Source of the DNA: Perognathus longimembris pacificus
Lineage: Eukaryota > Chordata > Mammalia > Rodentia > Heteromyidae
DNA: 64,000 nt
Assembly (NCBI RefSeq): GCF_023159225.1
Contig: NC_063166.1
Span: 49,593,149 to 49,657,148 of the forward strand
Direction of reading: 5' to 3'
Shown here: positions 21,908-34,188 of the stretch, piece by piece
Layout: the number at the start of each line of letters is the position of its first letter
Numbering within the stretch: position 1 is the first letter of the stretch
Made by a program: the position numbers and the translations under genes
The notes under the pieces: generated by a model
What the model was told of the DNA's origin: nothing
Database searches by the model: none
The model's input: the letters and a program-made list of their open reading frames with translations, nothing else

Positions 21908-24732
21908 AATGACCGGTATCTATTCCTAAACTACCCAACACAGCTGCTCTCATTCTAGCTCTCAGGCTGATGACAGAGCATCATTCATTGCACCTCACTA
22001 GGACATGTAGCAAGCTCTCCACACACTTCCAGCTATCTTATCCCTACCATACCTTGCCATGTCTGCCCTTCCATATCACCCCTATCCCTGGAAAACTCAT
22101 GATCCATCTCACCAGGCTTAAGAAAAGTGAGTGATCTGGGACCAAACAAACCCATAGGGTGTAGTCAGGGAGTTCGAGGGAGATGGGGGAATCAGGCCTC
22201 CTTTCCCAACATTAAGTCCACCCTCAGAGTAGGAGATCCAGGAAAGTCAACACTCCAAGAAAGTCAGAGGGAAGCTATATCCATTTTGTAACACAAAATA
22301 ACCACTTGTGTTTGTATTCTCCCCCTTCAGGCACATCCAATATCCGCTTTCCTTTCAAAAAATGATCCGTAACTTACAACATTATTGAGGCGCTTTGGTT
22401 CTTCGCTTTGCTTCTTTTGCCTTGTGTCATCCAGAGGGCAGAACATCTGCCAGCAACTTTCCTACAGCATAAATCCATCCTACAATCACGCGAAATCCTT
22501 ACCAGATAGCCCAGATATTAGCCTTCTTCCTTCCTTCCTTTCTCAATCTCCCCACCCTTTCTCTCCTCCTCCTCCTCCTCCTCTTCCTCTCTTTTTCTTT
22601 CTTCTTTCATCTTTTTCATCCTCTCCTTTCTCCTGATCCTCTTTCTTCTCCTCTCCTCATTTCTCTTCTTCACTTTCACCTTTTTCTTCTTTAATTTTTA
22701 ATTTCATCACTGACCCCCTCATTGAGTTGAGCTTCTTGGTGCTCACCTCCCAAACTCTGAAATTCATCAACTCTTTTGCTAGCACAGCTCCCATCTCTGA
22801 CCACATATAGGAAACTGGGCCAAGAGCCTGCTTGAACAGAGAGGCCTGCTCATGAAAGGGCAAAGGGGACCATGGAAATCCACATGATGACACCACTGAA
22901 GGACTCCCTTCTGTGCATAAAGTGCCCCATAAAAGAACAAGCCATCCTCAGAGGCATACACGATTACACAGCTTTGTTATAAAGGAAACATAACTAAAGT
23001 TTGAAGATGCTATGTGACAGTTGACAACCATAGTCCAGTTTGTGCCAGTGTCCCACAAAAGATCCAATAGATCATGTCAGCCTCTCTCTCTAACCAGACT
23101 CGTGTCAGCAGGAAGGCAGGGCAGCTGCCTGACTTCCATGAGGTGCCCAATCCAGTCTTTAACAAAACCCTGAGCAGGGTTCTCAATTCCTACCATGCAG
23201 AGAACTTTCCTTTGGTGGTTTAAAGGAACCTGGGTGTCCCTTATCCTATGCAAGGTGTGGAATCTCTGAGAGAATTATAGGTGCAGCCTCTCCCAAGCCT
23301 TTCACTGGCACACAGGTGACCTGGAATGGGACTGCACTGGGTCTCAACATGACAAATCAGAACAAAAAGGGAACTGAAAATCCTGCACCTTCCACACTTA
23401 GTGTGTCCTTTGGTGAGAGAGTGCACAGGAAGCTTGAGTGACACAGAGGGACAGCAGATGAAGGTTCTGGCTTCTGTGGTCCACCTCTACAAGCTGAGGA
23501 CAAGAGGACTGGGGAGCAATGACCATGAAATCAGAACAATCATGCTGCCCTTGACAAAGGTGAGCCCCAGTGGATGCCTCCTTTGCGGATTCTGTTCTTC
23601 CAAGCCACTGTATAGAGATGATGGGGATGGTGGAAGATACAACCAGCCAGCCAAAGTCCCCCACATTTCTTGGATGATCCCCAAGAAACACAGAGTCCTT
23701 CTCACTGTTGAACTCTTGTTTCAGGGGATCAGCAATGGCTCTCAAGGGAGCATGTACATTTGGGTGGTAGTCTAAGGGATTGCCATAGTCACAGTCTTCC
23801 TGCCTAGTCTGACTCCACCCCAAAGGCTCAGAGGCAGCGTGAGCCACACTGACCTTCCTTCTCTGAGACAATTGCATTGCATTTGTTAAATGGAGTCTCT
23901 CCCTGGGTTTGCCTCAACACAGCCCTTAAAATAGCAGCCAGGTCTGCTGGTTTGGAATTTCCTGGAACCACCCAGTTCAGGGACATTCAGCCTCAGGCCT
24001 GCTGTAGCTCACTGTCCAAGGGTTGCCTGACCGATGGCCTTTTTCCTGAGTTGCTCCTGCTCCACCCTTGCAGTCCAGTCTGGCAGGGGCCAGGGGCATT
24101 TGCCTGTTGAGTATATCCAAGAGTGAACTTGGCCACTCCCAATCCTGACCTCACGGCTTAATAGAGAGCAAAGGTCTTTTGGGGAGCTCCTGGCAAGCAG
24201 GCTGGGAATGGTCAGAGCTAGGGCCTGGGCATGGCGGTGTAAGAACTCAGAGATTCAGCATCCTTCTTGCCATGTGTGGAATTCTTTTCCTTTTTAAACT
24301 GCACTTTCTTAGTTGTAGGAAATGATTCAGAAGTTCTCTCCAAGTTACACTTTGTGGGTGAAATCACTGGCATTTGAATAAGACAAGCTCCTAACACTTC
24401 TTGGGGAGTAAAGCTGGCACAAATGGCCTCTGCTGGAAGGAGGGGGGAATTTAAATGTGGGTGTGGCTGTCTTGCCAGGCTAAGATAGTCATTGCCTTCC
24501 CCCCTAGGTTCCCATTTTGTTTGTCTGTGAGCATACAGACTTAGGTACAACAAAACAACCCCCACAATACCGGAAGCATACAACCAGACAGACAAAGCAG
24601 ATAGTGGTACCAATCTGATTGCTGATTTCTTATTGAGCTTCAGAGAGTCTATCTCATGCCTGATCTCCATGTCCTCCCGTTAGACAGTGCAAGGGAAGTC
24701 AGAGAATTAGCTGAGAGCTCTTGGACATGATT
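21905..24732. other. About 2.8 kb with no recognised repeat; open frames of unknown meaning
   Basis: A CTC-rich tract lies at 22557-22583. Frames at 23398-23877 (minus, 159 aa) and 24218-24670 (minus, 150 aa) are among the longer ones outside repeats, but neither shows a known domain. The second contains a hydrophobic run near residues 20-46 that could span a membrane. No promoter, splice or conservation evidence is available. Confidence 0.4.
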
Positions 24733-24978
24733 TCTTTTTCTTTTTGTTGGTCCTGGGCAAGGCCTATGCGCTGTCCCTAAGCCTCTTTGTGCTCAGAGCT
24801 AACACTGTGCCACTTGAGCTACAGTGCCACTTCCAGGTTTGTTTGTTTTTTTTGAGTAGTTTATTGGAGGTAAGAATCTCACAGACTTTTCCTTCCCAGA
24901 CTGGCTCCAAACCACTATCCTCAGATCTTGGCCTCCTAAGTGGCTAGGATTGCAGACATGAGCCAGCAGCACCCAACC
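24733..24978 (-). mobile_element. B1-like/Geo composite SINE, full length
   Basis: Minus-strand head at 24920-24978 and Geo half at 24740-24835 (CACTTGAGCTACAGTGCCAC on the + strand). The linker has an insertion of T residues. Confidence 0.82.
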
Positions 24979-25469
24979 ATGGATGTTTTATTGGCATTCC
25001 CTAATGGTAAAAGGGACTCACTTAGCAATATCTTTATTCCCAGTTCATCCTACGGCACTCTGTCCCCTGGATACTCACGCTACCCGGCATTCTGAGTGCC
25101 ATTCACCTCCAGCCTAGAGATGCCAGTGAGAAAATGGGCTTGAGTAGGGCCTCAGGAAGACCACTGCCTTGCCCTTCCTGGGCCACACTGGCCTCTCTCC
25201 CCAACACACAGTGTCCTACAGGCCTGGGCCTTCTCTGACTTCTGAATGATTTCTACATAACTTCCCTGTTGGATGCTTCTTTCATTGTTCATAATCCATC
25301 TTATGCATTTTCGGTTTTTTTTCTTTATGTAAAGGCTGAAGATGACTGTCAATTGAAGAAAGAATCTTGGGGTCCCTCCTAATATGTCCTCCATGGGTGG
25401 TGTATCACTTTCCTTTAGGACTCTCATGGGTCTCCACTCCAAAGAAGAGTAGGGGAAGGATGCAGCCCA
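24979..25469. other. Nothing recognised
   Basis: No repeat or exon-like sequence seen. Confidence 0.4.
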
Positions 25470-25665
25470 GGGTTGTGATTAAGGAACCGCAGCTGGCAGT
25501 CTGTCCCTTCCTAGCTCTGTGGCCTCAGGAAAATTACTTCTCCTCACTACCCTGGTGTGTCCTCATTTGCAAAACAGTTGTCAGGGGCTCTGACTGAAGT
25601 AATAAGCCAAGGAGCACTTTGGAAACTTGAGCATGCTATGTAAATGGGAGCTTTTATTATGCATG
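25470..25665 (+). mobile_element. MIR, near full length
   Basis: In order: CCTAGCTCTGTGGCCTCAGG, AATTACTTCTCCTCACTACC, GTCCTCATTTGCAAAACAGT, a GGAGCACTTTGGAAAC-type segment and GGGAGCTTTTATTATG. These are the core and the L2-like tail of MIR. The clearest MIR in the window. Confidence 0.82.
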
Positions 25666-26874
25666 GTCAAGTTTTTATGAACTGCTAAAGGAAAATTTGG
25701 CTAAACACCCCTTCCTTCTTCTCAGCCAACTCAGGAAGCTGGGACAACTCACTGTTTTATGGAACCCACCCTCATCCTTCAAACAGGCTTGAATATTTTT
25801 AACACTCAGGCACATCTTGTTGAGTGTTTAAATCAACAGGCCAAATTGAACCTAGAAAATACATTCCTGCACAGACTTGAAATTATGATGTGTAACCTCA
25901 CCAAAAAGCTCCAGCTTTGCTCATGGCCTGTGGTGATAACTTGGTTTCCACATTCTGGGGATCTGATGAACTTAAATAAATCTTTTTCTTCCTTTTCAAT
26001 CATAACCTAGTCACATGGCATCTGGGCTCATCTAAATCATGAATATGGTTATGTCAGTTACAGCTATGCAGCAACCAGTGGGAGCCAACTTAGGAAAGAG
26101 GCCCGCCCAGAGGACTCTGCAGGAGAAATGCCACTGTGTCCTGTGGTAGAAACTTGACTTGGAAAATATGTCATCAGCTGTCCCTCCTAAATAGATATCA
26201 GTTGGCCTGTGACCAATGAGCCCAGCACTAGTTGGCCATGTGGAGAACAAGATTACCCTCCATCTTTGGCCTGGCCTTCTCCATCCATCCTGACAGAGGA
26301 GCCCAGTGGTGGGGGGAGGATGGATACATGAGCATCCCATCCCAGTCACCCCAATTGGAGCTTCATTCATAGCCAGAGTCAGCCTAGCTCTGTCCCCTGG
26401 GTAGGTCTCAGCTCTCCGGCTCAGTCATTTAAGCCTGTAAACTCATGAGGTTTGTGGGTGAAGGAGATTTCTCTCTCTTCTAGGGCTTCCTATATGTCTT
26501 TGTAGCCCAAGATAGAGCTAATTTTGTCTGACGGTTTTAAGAAAACTTGGAGGAAAATCATTTGTTCTGCATGCTTTTCCAAGCTGAAAGTTAGACTGCA
26601 TGGAATTTCTAGAGACTGAGGCCCACATGAGAGCTTTAACCACAAATAAGCTATGCTGTTGACTCATGGTGCAAATGGCACCTGAGAACTGAATCAACCC
26701 CAGGACCAACAATGCAATAAAAAAAACTAAGCCTGTCCTATACCACTGCTTCCCTCTGGGCTCCTCAGTTCTCTAGGATCATCTTCAGCATATTCCTGGC
26801 TGCTCTGTCTCAGGCATTATGGAAAATGTGCTCAGACATGGCATGAAATCTAGAATACTGCTCCAGAAGGATTA
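25666..26874. other. No gene recognised
   Basis: AATAAATCTTTTTCTTCC near 25975 looks like the end of an LTR, but I see no partner signals. The rest is unmarked. Confidence 0.4.
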
Positions 26875-27262
26875 TATTGGGCCCCATTTGAAAGAGGCGA
26901 AAGCTGGGCCTTGGAAAGACAAATGGGCTGGGTGCCAGTGGCTCATGCCTATAATCTTGGGGGGGGGCTGAGATCTGAGGATCACGGTTCAAAGCCAGCC
27001 TGGGCAGGAAAGTCCATGTGACTCTTGTCTCCAATTAACCACCAGAAAACCAGAAGTGATGGTGTAGCTCAAATGGTAGAGAGCTAGCCTCACACTGAAG
27101 AGCTCAAGGATAGCTCCCAGGCCCAGAGTTCAAGCTCCACAACCGATAAACAAAATAAAACAAAAAATGAAAGGCCAAGTGGTTTTCCCAGGGCTAAATG
27201 AATGTGTGAGGCCTAAGAAACCAAGTTACATTTAGAGCCCAGATCTTGTGACTACTCCCAAG
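26875..27262 (-). mobile_element. MIR split by a SINE
   Basis: GCCCCATTTGAAAGAGGCGA to 26928 and GGTTTTCCCAGGGCTAAATG to about 27262 are consecutive parts of one MIR (reversed core), separated by the SINE at 26929-27165. Confidence 0.6.
26929..27165 (+). mobile_element. B1-like/Geo composite SINE inside a MIR
   Basis: Head GTGCCAGTGGCTCATGCCTA, a G9 run at 26959-26967 replacing the CTACTCAGGAGG segment, linker CTCCAATTAACCACCAGAAA, and the Geo half. GAAAGACAAATGG before and GAAAGGCCAAGTGG after are a plausible diverged target duplication. Confidence 0.8.
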
Positions 27263-28715
27263 GATGGGAGATGATATAGGCTTACCAAGCACAAAAGTGG
27301 AGACAATCTCTGTGCTCCACAACAGTGTCTTGAGTAAGAGCATAATGCAAGTTCTTCCTTCTAGGGGTACATGTACCAGAGGGCTACTTGAAGATTTCCT
27401 TTAAAACGGAGTCATCATTTTAGGCCCATATATTGCAAGACATTCCTTGAGTATGTATACAAGCAGAGCACTTTTCTCAGCATTGTCAATAGCATTGACC
27501 CTGAGCTGGCGTCTAAATTCCAATGAGGTTCATTGCTTCTTGGGAATGGTTTTGGAATTCCAGCTTAGGTGGGGAGGGTTTGAGAATCCAAGCTCAATCG
27601 GTTCCCATTGCTCACCCAAATGCCCCAATGTGGCAGACTTGGTTTCTCATCCTGTGATCTCCTTTTCTTTAGGATAAAGTATTTGCCTTTGATGCATAGG
27701 ACTCATGCAGTGTTGATACTCAGCTGAGCCCATGAACTGAGATATGGGGTGAAGTGGGGCGGGGAGGGGATCAAAAGGCATGTTTCAATCTGCTCACGGA
27801 GCTTCATAGCATACCTGTGCAGGCTCCCTGCCCTCTCCTTCCTCACCTCTCCAGTACTCTTCCTGATGACTAGAGCTTCCTGACTCATCTTCCAAATAAA
27901 CTCCAATAAATCCTTGTCTCAAAGTCTGCTGATAGGAGAACTTTCACTAAGACTCCCCATCTTTACCAAGAGCATCCCCCTTCTGATGCTAGTGTAGAGT
28001 GGGTGGAAGGAGCTTCTCTTCTTCACACTGGCATCCAAGTGGCTGCTGTGCTACCTGAAATCAAGAAGAGCTTTAACCAATACTTTCTGAAGAAAATGAC
28101 ACAGTTCAGGCTATGTAGGAATGAGCTTGACCATATCGCAGGAGAGAGTGATACAGTCCAATAAATGACAACCAAAACAAATCAGAGGGGCAGCTGAAAT
28201 TTTTCCAGAAGTGGCATAGAAGAGAGTATGATTATTTGTATGATGTAGATAGCCAGAACAAGGGACCATGAAGTTTTAACTGACTGAATGGGCCAGATGA
28301 GAAAGCAAGGAGTGGGCTCAAAGAGGGACAAGAAAGAGCAAAGGCAGTGAGTTCAAAGTCCTGCAGCCCAGCTCAGCCTTCAGGAAAGCCATGCTGCCTG
28401 GCCATAGTGTGGTCTCCAGTGGCCTCTGACTACTGGCTCTGTCAGAGTAGTTAGAACTTCATAGAGCTACCTTGCCAAGGCCAGCCTGTTCTTGGTCTGG
28501 TGTGCATTGAATGACAGAAAGGCAGGCACAGAAAGGCCTGGATATGCCAACCAGATTCTGGAGCCTCTGACAAGATGTCTCCAGAGCAATCTGAAGAGCT
28601 AGCCAACGTTTTTTTTATTTCTGCATCACATTCAAGTTCTTTCTTTCTAGTCTTACTTCCTCTATCTTCCCTCCTCTGGAATTGATCTCCAATATCGGGA
28701 CCAGCAAATCATCAT
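27263..28715. other. No gene; one strong G-quadruplex motif
   Basis: Four GGGG tracts lie in 24 bp at 27746-27769. Apart from that, no element or exon is recognised. Confidence 0.4.
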
Positions 28716-28870
28716 AAAGTTTGCCAGTTAAATTTTAATTTCAGACAAATAATGCATTATTTAGTATAAGTATGTTCCAAATATTACATGGGGTGTACTT
28801 ACATTCTTTTTAAAGTACTCATTGTTTGCCTGAAATTTAGTTTAGCTGGGTATTCTGTATTTTATCTGAC
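28716..28870. mobile_element. Palindromic DNA-transposon-like (MITE-like) remnant
   Basis: AATTTCAGACAAATAATGC near 28737 is repeated inverted near 28835 (TTGTTTGCCTGAAATT). The arms extend about 45 bp each with drift, around an AT-rich centre. This is the form of an old non-autonomous DNA transposon known across mammals; I do not assign a family. Confidence 0.5.
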
Positions 28871-28885
28871 AACACTATCTCTGAT

Positions 28886-30026
28886 ACACTAGTTTTACTC
28901 CAAACTCTATCTCGTTATCTTCTCTAAGGAAGCCTGGCTATGAAAGCAAGGTAGAAGAGATCTCAATGTGATCCAGAAACCATGTGAAGGAGTCAACTGC
29001 TAGAGGAAGCAGAGGCAGGTCGAGCTGAGAAAGATAGGCTCACCTAAAAAGACTGGGATTCCATTCTATAGGACAATCATGGAATCAATGAAAGGCTCTA
29101 TGCCAGAAGCAGGAATATAGACTCTGGGTTTGCATTTCAGAAACATCTGTTTCCTGGGTCCGACAATAATGTACGATGATAAAGTCGAGAGAATGAGGGA
29201 AGATAGAGATATGATCATCAGAAGAATACCAGGGAGTTTCTGAGATTTCTAAGAATTAGGACAGAAAGTTTCTTGGCTGTTGAGTGTGAGAAACAGAAGA
29301 AAAGGAGACAAGCAGAGTACTTCCCAGGCTCCTGGCTATGGAAGCTTGAGGTGCCATAGTTTAGTCCAATGACAAGTAGCTTTACTCAGCCTCTACTTGG
29401 TCAGAAACCTGGGCTAAGTTTACAAACCAGGATTTATGAGACATTTAACCCAGGGTAACAAAGTGAGTGAGAAAGTAAAAGGGGCAGCAGCAGGGAGAGG
29501 CAAATGTGGAGACTACTGAATGAATGGAGGAGGCTCGGCTATTCAGATGCCAAGAGCAACTTCTGGACCAACAATATGGAGCCGCCTGTCTCTGGATGAC
29601 CTGTGAGGACAGATAAGGAAACCAACTTGTACTACGTGTCTAAGAAGTGGCATCCTGTGTTCTGTGAGGTAGTCGCTGTCCCAAATCCCACCTGAGTCAC
29701 TAGTGCCTGGCAGAGCTGTCAATCTTAAAAGATAATGTGGTGGCAGATGTGGCTGCTGCGGGTGCTCCCCACTGGTCAGGACTGGGTAATGGGGATCCCT
29801 GAAGTCCTTGAGCTCCCCCCAAACTCATTCAGTGAGACCAGTTTAACACCTGGGATAATACACACTGCTCAGAGCAGCAAGACACACAGGCAGTGTGTGT
29901 TTTCCCCAGACTGCTTGGGAAAGGTGCTTTTGTGGTTTACCTGGGTATAGATGAGGGGTAAGGACTGATAGCCTGAGAAATCAAGAGAAACCAGAAGTAA
30001 TGAGATAAGAACACAGCATAGAAAAT
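28886..30026. other. Nothing recognised
   Basis: Purine-rich + strand in places; no element, exon or RNA gene seen. Confidence 0.4.
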
Positions 30027-30110
30027 GGGTGCTGGTGACCCACACCTGTAATTCTACCTACTTGGGGGGGGCTATTATTGGGGGATCAGAGCTCAAGAAC
30101 AGCCCTGGGG
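30027..30110 (+). mobile_element. Truncated B1-like SINE head
   Basis: GACCCACACCTGTAATTCTA followed by a G-run and a degraded linker. No Geo half. Confidence 0.45.
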
Positions 30111-32418
30111 GCTCAGCATGCAGATATCTGGTGACTCTGCATCAGCATAATGCATTGGGATATGAAGTGTGGTAGCTTCCAGCTAAGGTCTCTGTCTGTA
30201 ACAGCAAATGTGGAGAATGGGGTGCAACAGAAGTTGGAAGATTTATTCCCCTTCCCACAGTTCACCCTTTTGCCAGCTTAATAAAGATCTTGAGACCGAA
30301 AATTGCTCAGCCTCAGAGTAAAGCAAAGAATTCATGTCTCTGACAGTGCTGAAGGAATTAAAGAAAGCCCTTGTCTTTCAGACATAGAACCAAGGCAAAC
30401 AAAGAAAGAGGAATTCCTGAGCTCCTGGAATAGCCTTTGGAAACATTATCTAAAACCAATCTCTCCTTTAGAGCTTTCTCCATAAATGAGCTCATCTGTT
30501 TCTGAAACTTTATTTTTATCCCCCTCACAGACATCTGAAAAATGAAAGCTTGCTGGGATTGAGACCCAATTCTTTACCTTTCATACCTTTCAGCAAGAAT
30601 TTCCCAACACACAGCAATCAATGCCTTTCACAGTGTTAGCAGATAGAGAGCTGGAAGGAAAAGCAACAGGTAGAATTGATGAGAGGTTCAGAGACAGGCA
30701 TAGAATCCCACCTTGGAAAGGGGAGCCTGGAGCTTTGTGGCTGCACAATGGCCTCTGGTGGGGTTTTGGATTCCAGACTCAGCATGTCATTTCTCAATAT
30801 CATGTCTTAAATGTGCATCTTGCTGGGGAAGCTAGGATGATGTCCAAGTTTTCATAGTTTCACTTCTGAGTAGCAGATTCAAAATCTTCAGAGAAGCAAT
30901 GCTGCAGTGTTCACAAAGGTTGTCACATCTTTCACTTCAGCTGATTTTTGTGTTGCTATAGCAATGGCCCATGCTGATCCAAATTGTTCACTCACGGATT
31001 CAGGAACTCTATGCTTGGGGCTGTCAGGGGATGTTCACCCAAAACCCCAGGAAGTCTTCCAGGAAAGACATTCTGGAAACCAAATTTGCTTCCTAGTTAC
31101 TCTAGGTGTCCTTCCCTCTGCTCTTGTCCAGACTAGCCCTCACAACACACCTCTGAGTCATAAGGCTGAGGAGGCTAAAACAAAGCAAAAGGGGTTCATG
31201 GAGAAACCAAGGGCTGCGCCAAATGGCTATGTGTAACAGGGGCAAAAATCCTGAACCTGAAATCCTGGCAAATGCCCTGACATGGCCTTTGGCCTTGTCT
31301 ACAACAGGGATCATTTTTCTATCAGGGACTATTTGGATATGTATAAAAATATTGTTCTTGGGCCACACGAAGTTATCAACTAAAAATTACCCTGCAATAT
31401 TTGGTTGACCGTTAAATGTACTCAGGTCTACTGCTTCTCTCTTGAGAGGCATGTGATTATTGGTGGATGTTGATGGATGTTGCTACTCATCACTGCTTTC
31501 CCGGGTTTAGGTCAGTCAAGTCTGAAGTGCAGTTGACTCTTAGCTATATTGGAAATGCCTATCTTGTTCACAGCAGAAAGTTATTCTGAACGCAAAGGTA
31601 TAATTCAATGAATGTCTCTTCAAAGTGGGAAATTTCCCCTTTTCATTGATGAAACAAGTCTCCCAAACACATCCTCTCCTTTTGTAGTGCCATGTCTGGC
31701 TTGCAATGACCTCACTTTCTCTCTGGGTATCAAACTTTGCAATCATCACATGAGCAAAACTGGTCTGTTGGCACAGAATGCGCCGTGTTTCAGCACACAG
31801 AGTGAAACTAGAAATCTCCTACAGAATATTTCAATGGTTCTTGGTTTGTGTTTCTTTCCCAGTATCTTAGGACTAAGTCAATAATCTGATCCAAGCTTGT
31901 TTTCTGAGACAAACTAACACTGAAACATTCCTGCCTCTTCCCCTGCACATCCTAGTCCTGGCAAAGTAGAATAAACTCAAGTGAATCAAAAGGAAATAAA
32001 GCACATCAAGTCCTCGTGTTGAATCACATTTCTTTACATTAGATGCTTCTCTTTAGCTGATTTATCAGACTATATCCGAATATTAAGATATGGCCACCTG
32101 ATATGGTTGAGCCATAATAGGAAATATATAAACAGGTATAGTCTAGGGGCAGAGGAGGTGACTGGTCAAAAGTGTGTGTTCTTCCTATCAGCCTACTGGT
32201 CCCTCCATCCACACATGCACTCACAAGCACATGTACAGGGAGAGAGAGAATTCAAGGTCTTTGGTTTTGGTCCTCTTCTAACATTTTCTCAGGGAAAAAA
32301 AATCCACTGACTTACCTTATATAATAGTGCAGATGACTTCAGAGGCAAAATTAAAACTTTGTACTAGAGCATTTACATTATTTCTTAAGTGATCAGAAAT
32401 AACAATCCAAGAAAGAAA
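30111..32418. other. About 2.3 kb, no gene recognised
   Basis: AATAAAGATCTTGAG near 30281 resembles an LTR end. The stretch 31240-31410 may be a decayed DNA transposon (GGGCCACACGAAGTTATCAA) but is too degraded to name. Frames up to 109 aa have antisense shadows. Confidence 0.35.
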
Positions 32419-32615
32419 GGGGAGTGGCTTGTACCAGTAATCCTAGCTACTCAGGAGGCTGAGATCTGAGGATTACAACTCAAAGCCAGCTTGGGCAGGA
32501 AAGCACATGACTCTGATCTCCCTTTGGGTAAAGGGAGATAAGAGCCTGAAGTGGGGCTAGCCTTGAGTATAAAAGCTGAAGGACAGCACCAGGCCCTGAG
32601 TTCAAGCCCCAGGAA

Positions 32616-32618
<3 letters not shown>
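32419..32618 (+). mobile_element. B1-like/Geo composite SINE leading into (CA)n
   Basis: Head GTACCAGTAATCCTAGCTAC, intact GGAGGCTGAGATCTGAGGAT, a disturbed linker and a shortened Geo half. The tail passes into a CA repeat at 32619-32659. Confidence 0.8.
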
Positions 32619-32655
<37 letters not shown>

Positions 32656-32659
32656 ACAA
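32619..32659. repeat. (CA)n microsatellite at a SINE tail
   Basis: About 40 bp with one T at 32651. Confidence 0.96.
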
Positions 32660-32853
32660 CAGTTCTAATTAGAAAATCAATTCTCTGCAAGTAATTGGGT
32701 AAGAGTTTGGGAGGAAGATACCAGGAACATTGATTTTGAGCAGTATTCCCACACAAATAGGTCTGATGGCTTAATGAAGCTATAAGGTGAGATGCAGGAT
32801 CAATCCTGCACTATAGAGACAGACAGAGTCATCAAAACAAGAAAAGTATAATT

Positions 32854-33881
32854 AAAAGTCAGAGAATCTGATCCATTCGTCTACTGAGGGGCATCTGGGT
32901 TGGTTCCAGATTCTAGCTATGACAAATTGCGCTGCGATGAACATTGTTGTGCTGGTGGCTTTACTGTGATTTTGTTTGTGGTTTTTTGGATAGATACCCA
33001 AAAGTGGGGCTGCTGGGTCATAGGGGAGTTCTGTATTTAGCCTTCTGAGGAATCTCCATACTGCTTGCCAGAGTGGCTGAACCAGTTTACATTTCCACCA
33101 ACAATGAAGTAGGGTTCCCTTTTGGCCACATCCCCTCCAACAATTGTTATTGTTAGTTTTCTTGATATATGACATTCTTACTGGGGTGAGATGTATGTGG
33201 TACATATACACAATGGAATTTTATGCCTCTATCAGAAAGAATGACATTGCCCCATTTGTAAGGAAATGAAAGGACTTGGAAAAAATTATACTAAGTGAAG
33301 TGAGCCAGACCCAAAGAAACATGGACTCTATGGTCTCCCTTATTGGGAATAATTAGCACAGGTTTAGGCAAGTCACAGCAGAGGATCACAAGGGCCCAAT
33401 AACTATACCCTTATGATCACATAAGATGATGCTAAGTGAAATGAACTCCATGTTATGGAAACGATTGTTATATCACAGTTGTAACTACTTTCAACGTCCC
33501 ATGTGTATCTGTAGCTTCTACTATTGATGATGTCGCCTTCCTGTGGTTGTATCTACACTATCTCTGTAAACTTATCTGAGTATATTGGAAACCGTCTATA
33601 CTGGTATTAGAACTAGGAAATTGAAAGGGAATACCAAAATTGAGAGACACAGGGTTAAAAAAGACAAACAACTACAAAAGCAATACTTGCAAAACTGTTT
33701 GATGTAAGTGAACTGAACACCTCATGGGGGGAAAGGGAAAGGGGGAGGAGGGAGGGGGGAATCAGGGAAGAGGTAACAAACAGTACAAGAAATGTATCCA
33801 ATGCCTAACTTATGAAACTAACCTCTCTGTACATCAGTTTGATAATAAAAATTTGAAAAAAAAAAAAAGTCAGAGAATCTG
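32854..33881. mobile_element. 5'-inverted (twin-primed) L1 insertion with 17-bp target duplication
   Basis: AAAAGTCAGAGAATCTG at 32854-32870 and 33865-33881 is perfect, though its A-rich end overlaps the poly(A). Between the copies, 32871 to about 33192 reads on the minus strand as the L1 ORF2 C-terminal region (120-aa frame, including CWRGCG and LLHCWW motifs, ending SVDEWI). From about 33193 to 33864 the sequence is on the + strand and continues from almost the next codon ([12 protein letters not shown]) to the ORF2 stop, the 3'UTR and poly(A). Only a few codons are lost at the switch. The + part has a stop replacing the Trp in the KWKDLEK region, so the copy is dead. Confidence 0.93.
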
Positions 33882-33974
33882 TGATTTTCACCTTGCCCCT
33901 TTCTGTGCAGGTGACCAAGTACAAATCATGTTCTTGTCCTTTGACAAGACAAGGTCCTTGAGTTCAAACACAGG

Positions 33975-34188
33975 GGTCTGGGAACGTGGCCTAGTGGTGG
34001 AACGCTTGCCTTGTATACATGAAGCCCTGGGTTCGATTCCCCAGCACCACATATATAGAAAACGGCCATAAGTGGCGCTGCGGCTCAAGTGGTAGAGTGC
34101 TAGCCTTGAGCAAAAAGAAGCCAGGGACAGTGCTCAGGCCCTGAGTCCAAGCCCCAGGACTGGCAAAAACAAAACAAAACAAAACAAA
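33975..34188 (+). mobile_element. IDL-Geo SINE, young, with 15-bp target duplication
   Basis: GAGTTCAAACACAGG at 33960-33974 and 34189-34203 is perfect. The left half has exact pol III A box TGGCCTAGTGG and exact B box GGTTCGATTCC. The tail is AAAAC repeated. It sits inside an older ID-like SINE whose sequence resumes on the right. Best candidate here for a transcribable copy. Confidence 0.95.

Noticed and set aside
23398..23877. 159-aa minus frame and 124-aa + frame on the opposite strand
   Set aside because: Both strands open at once, no recognised motif; treated as chance.
31240..31410. Possible hAT-type transposon
   Set aside because: Only one phrase resembles known elements; no inverted termini seen.
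32852..33211. 119-aa frame with clear protein character
   Set aside because: Real protein homology, but to L1 ORF2; part of the twin-primed insertion, not a host gene.
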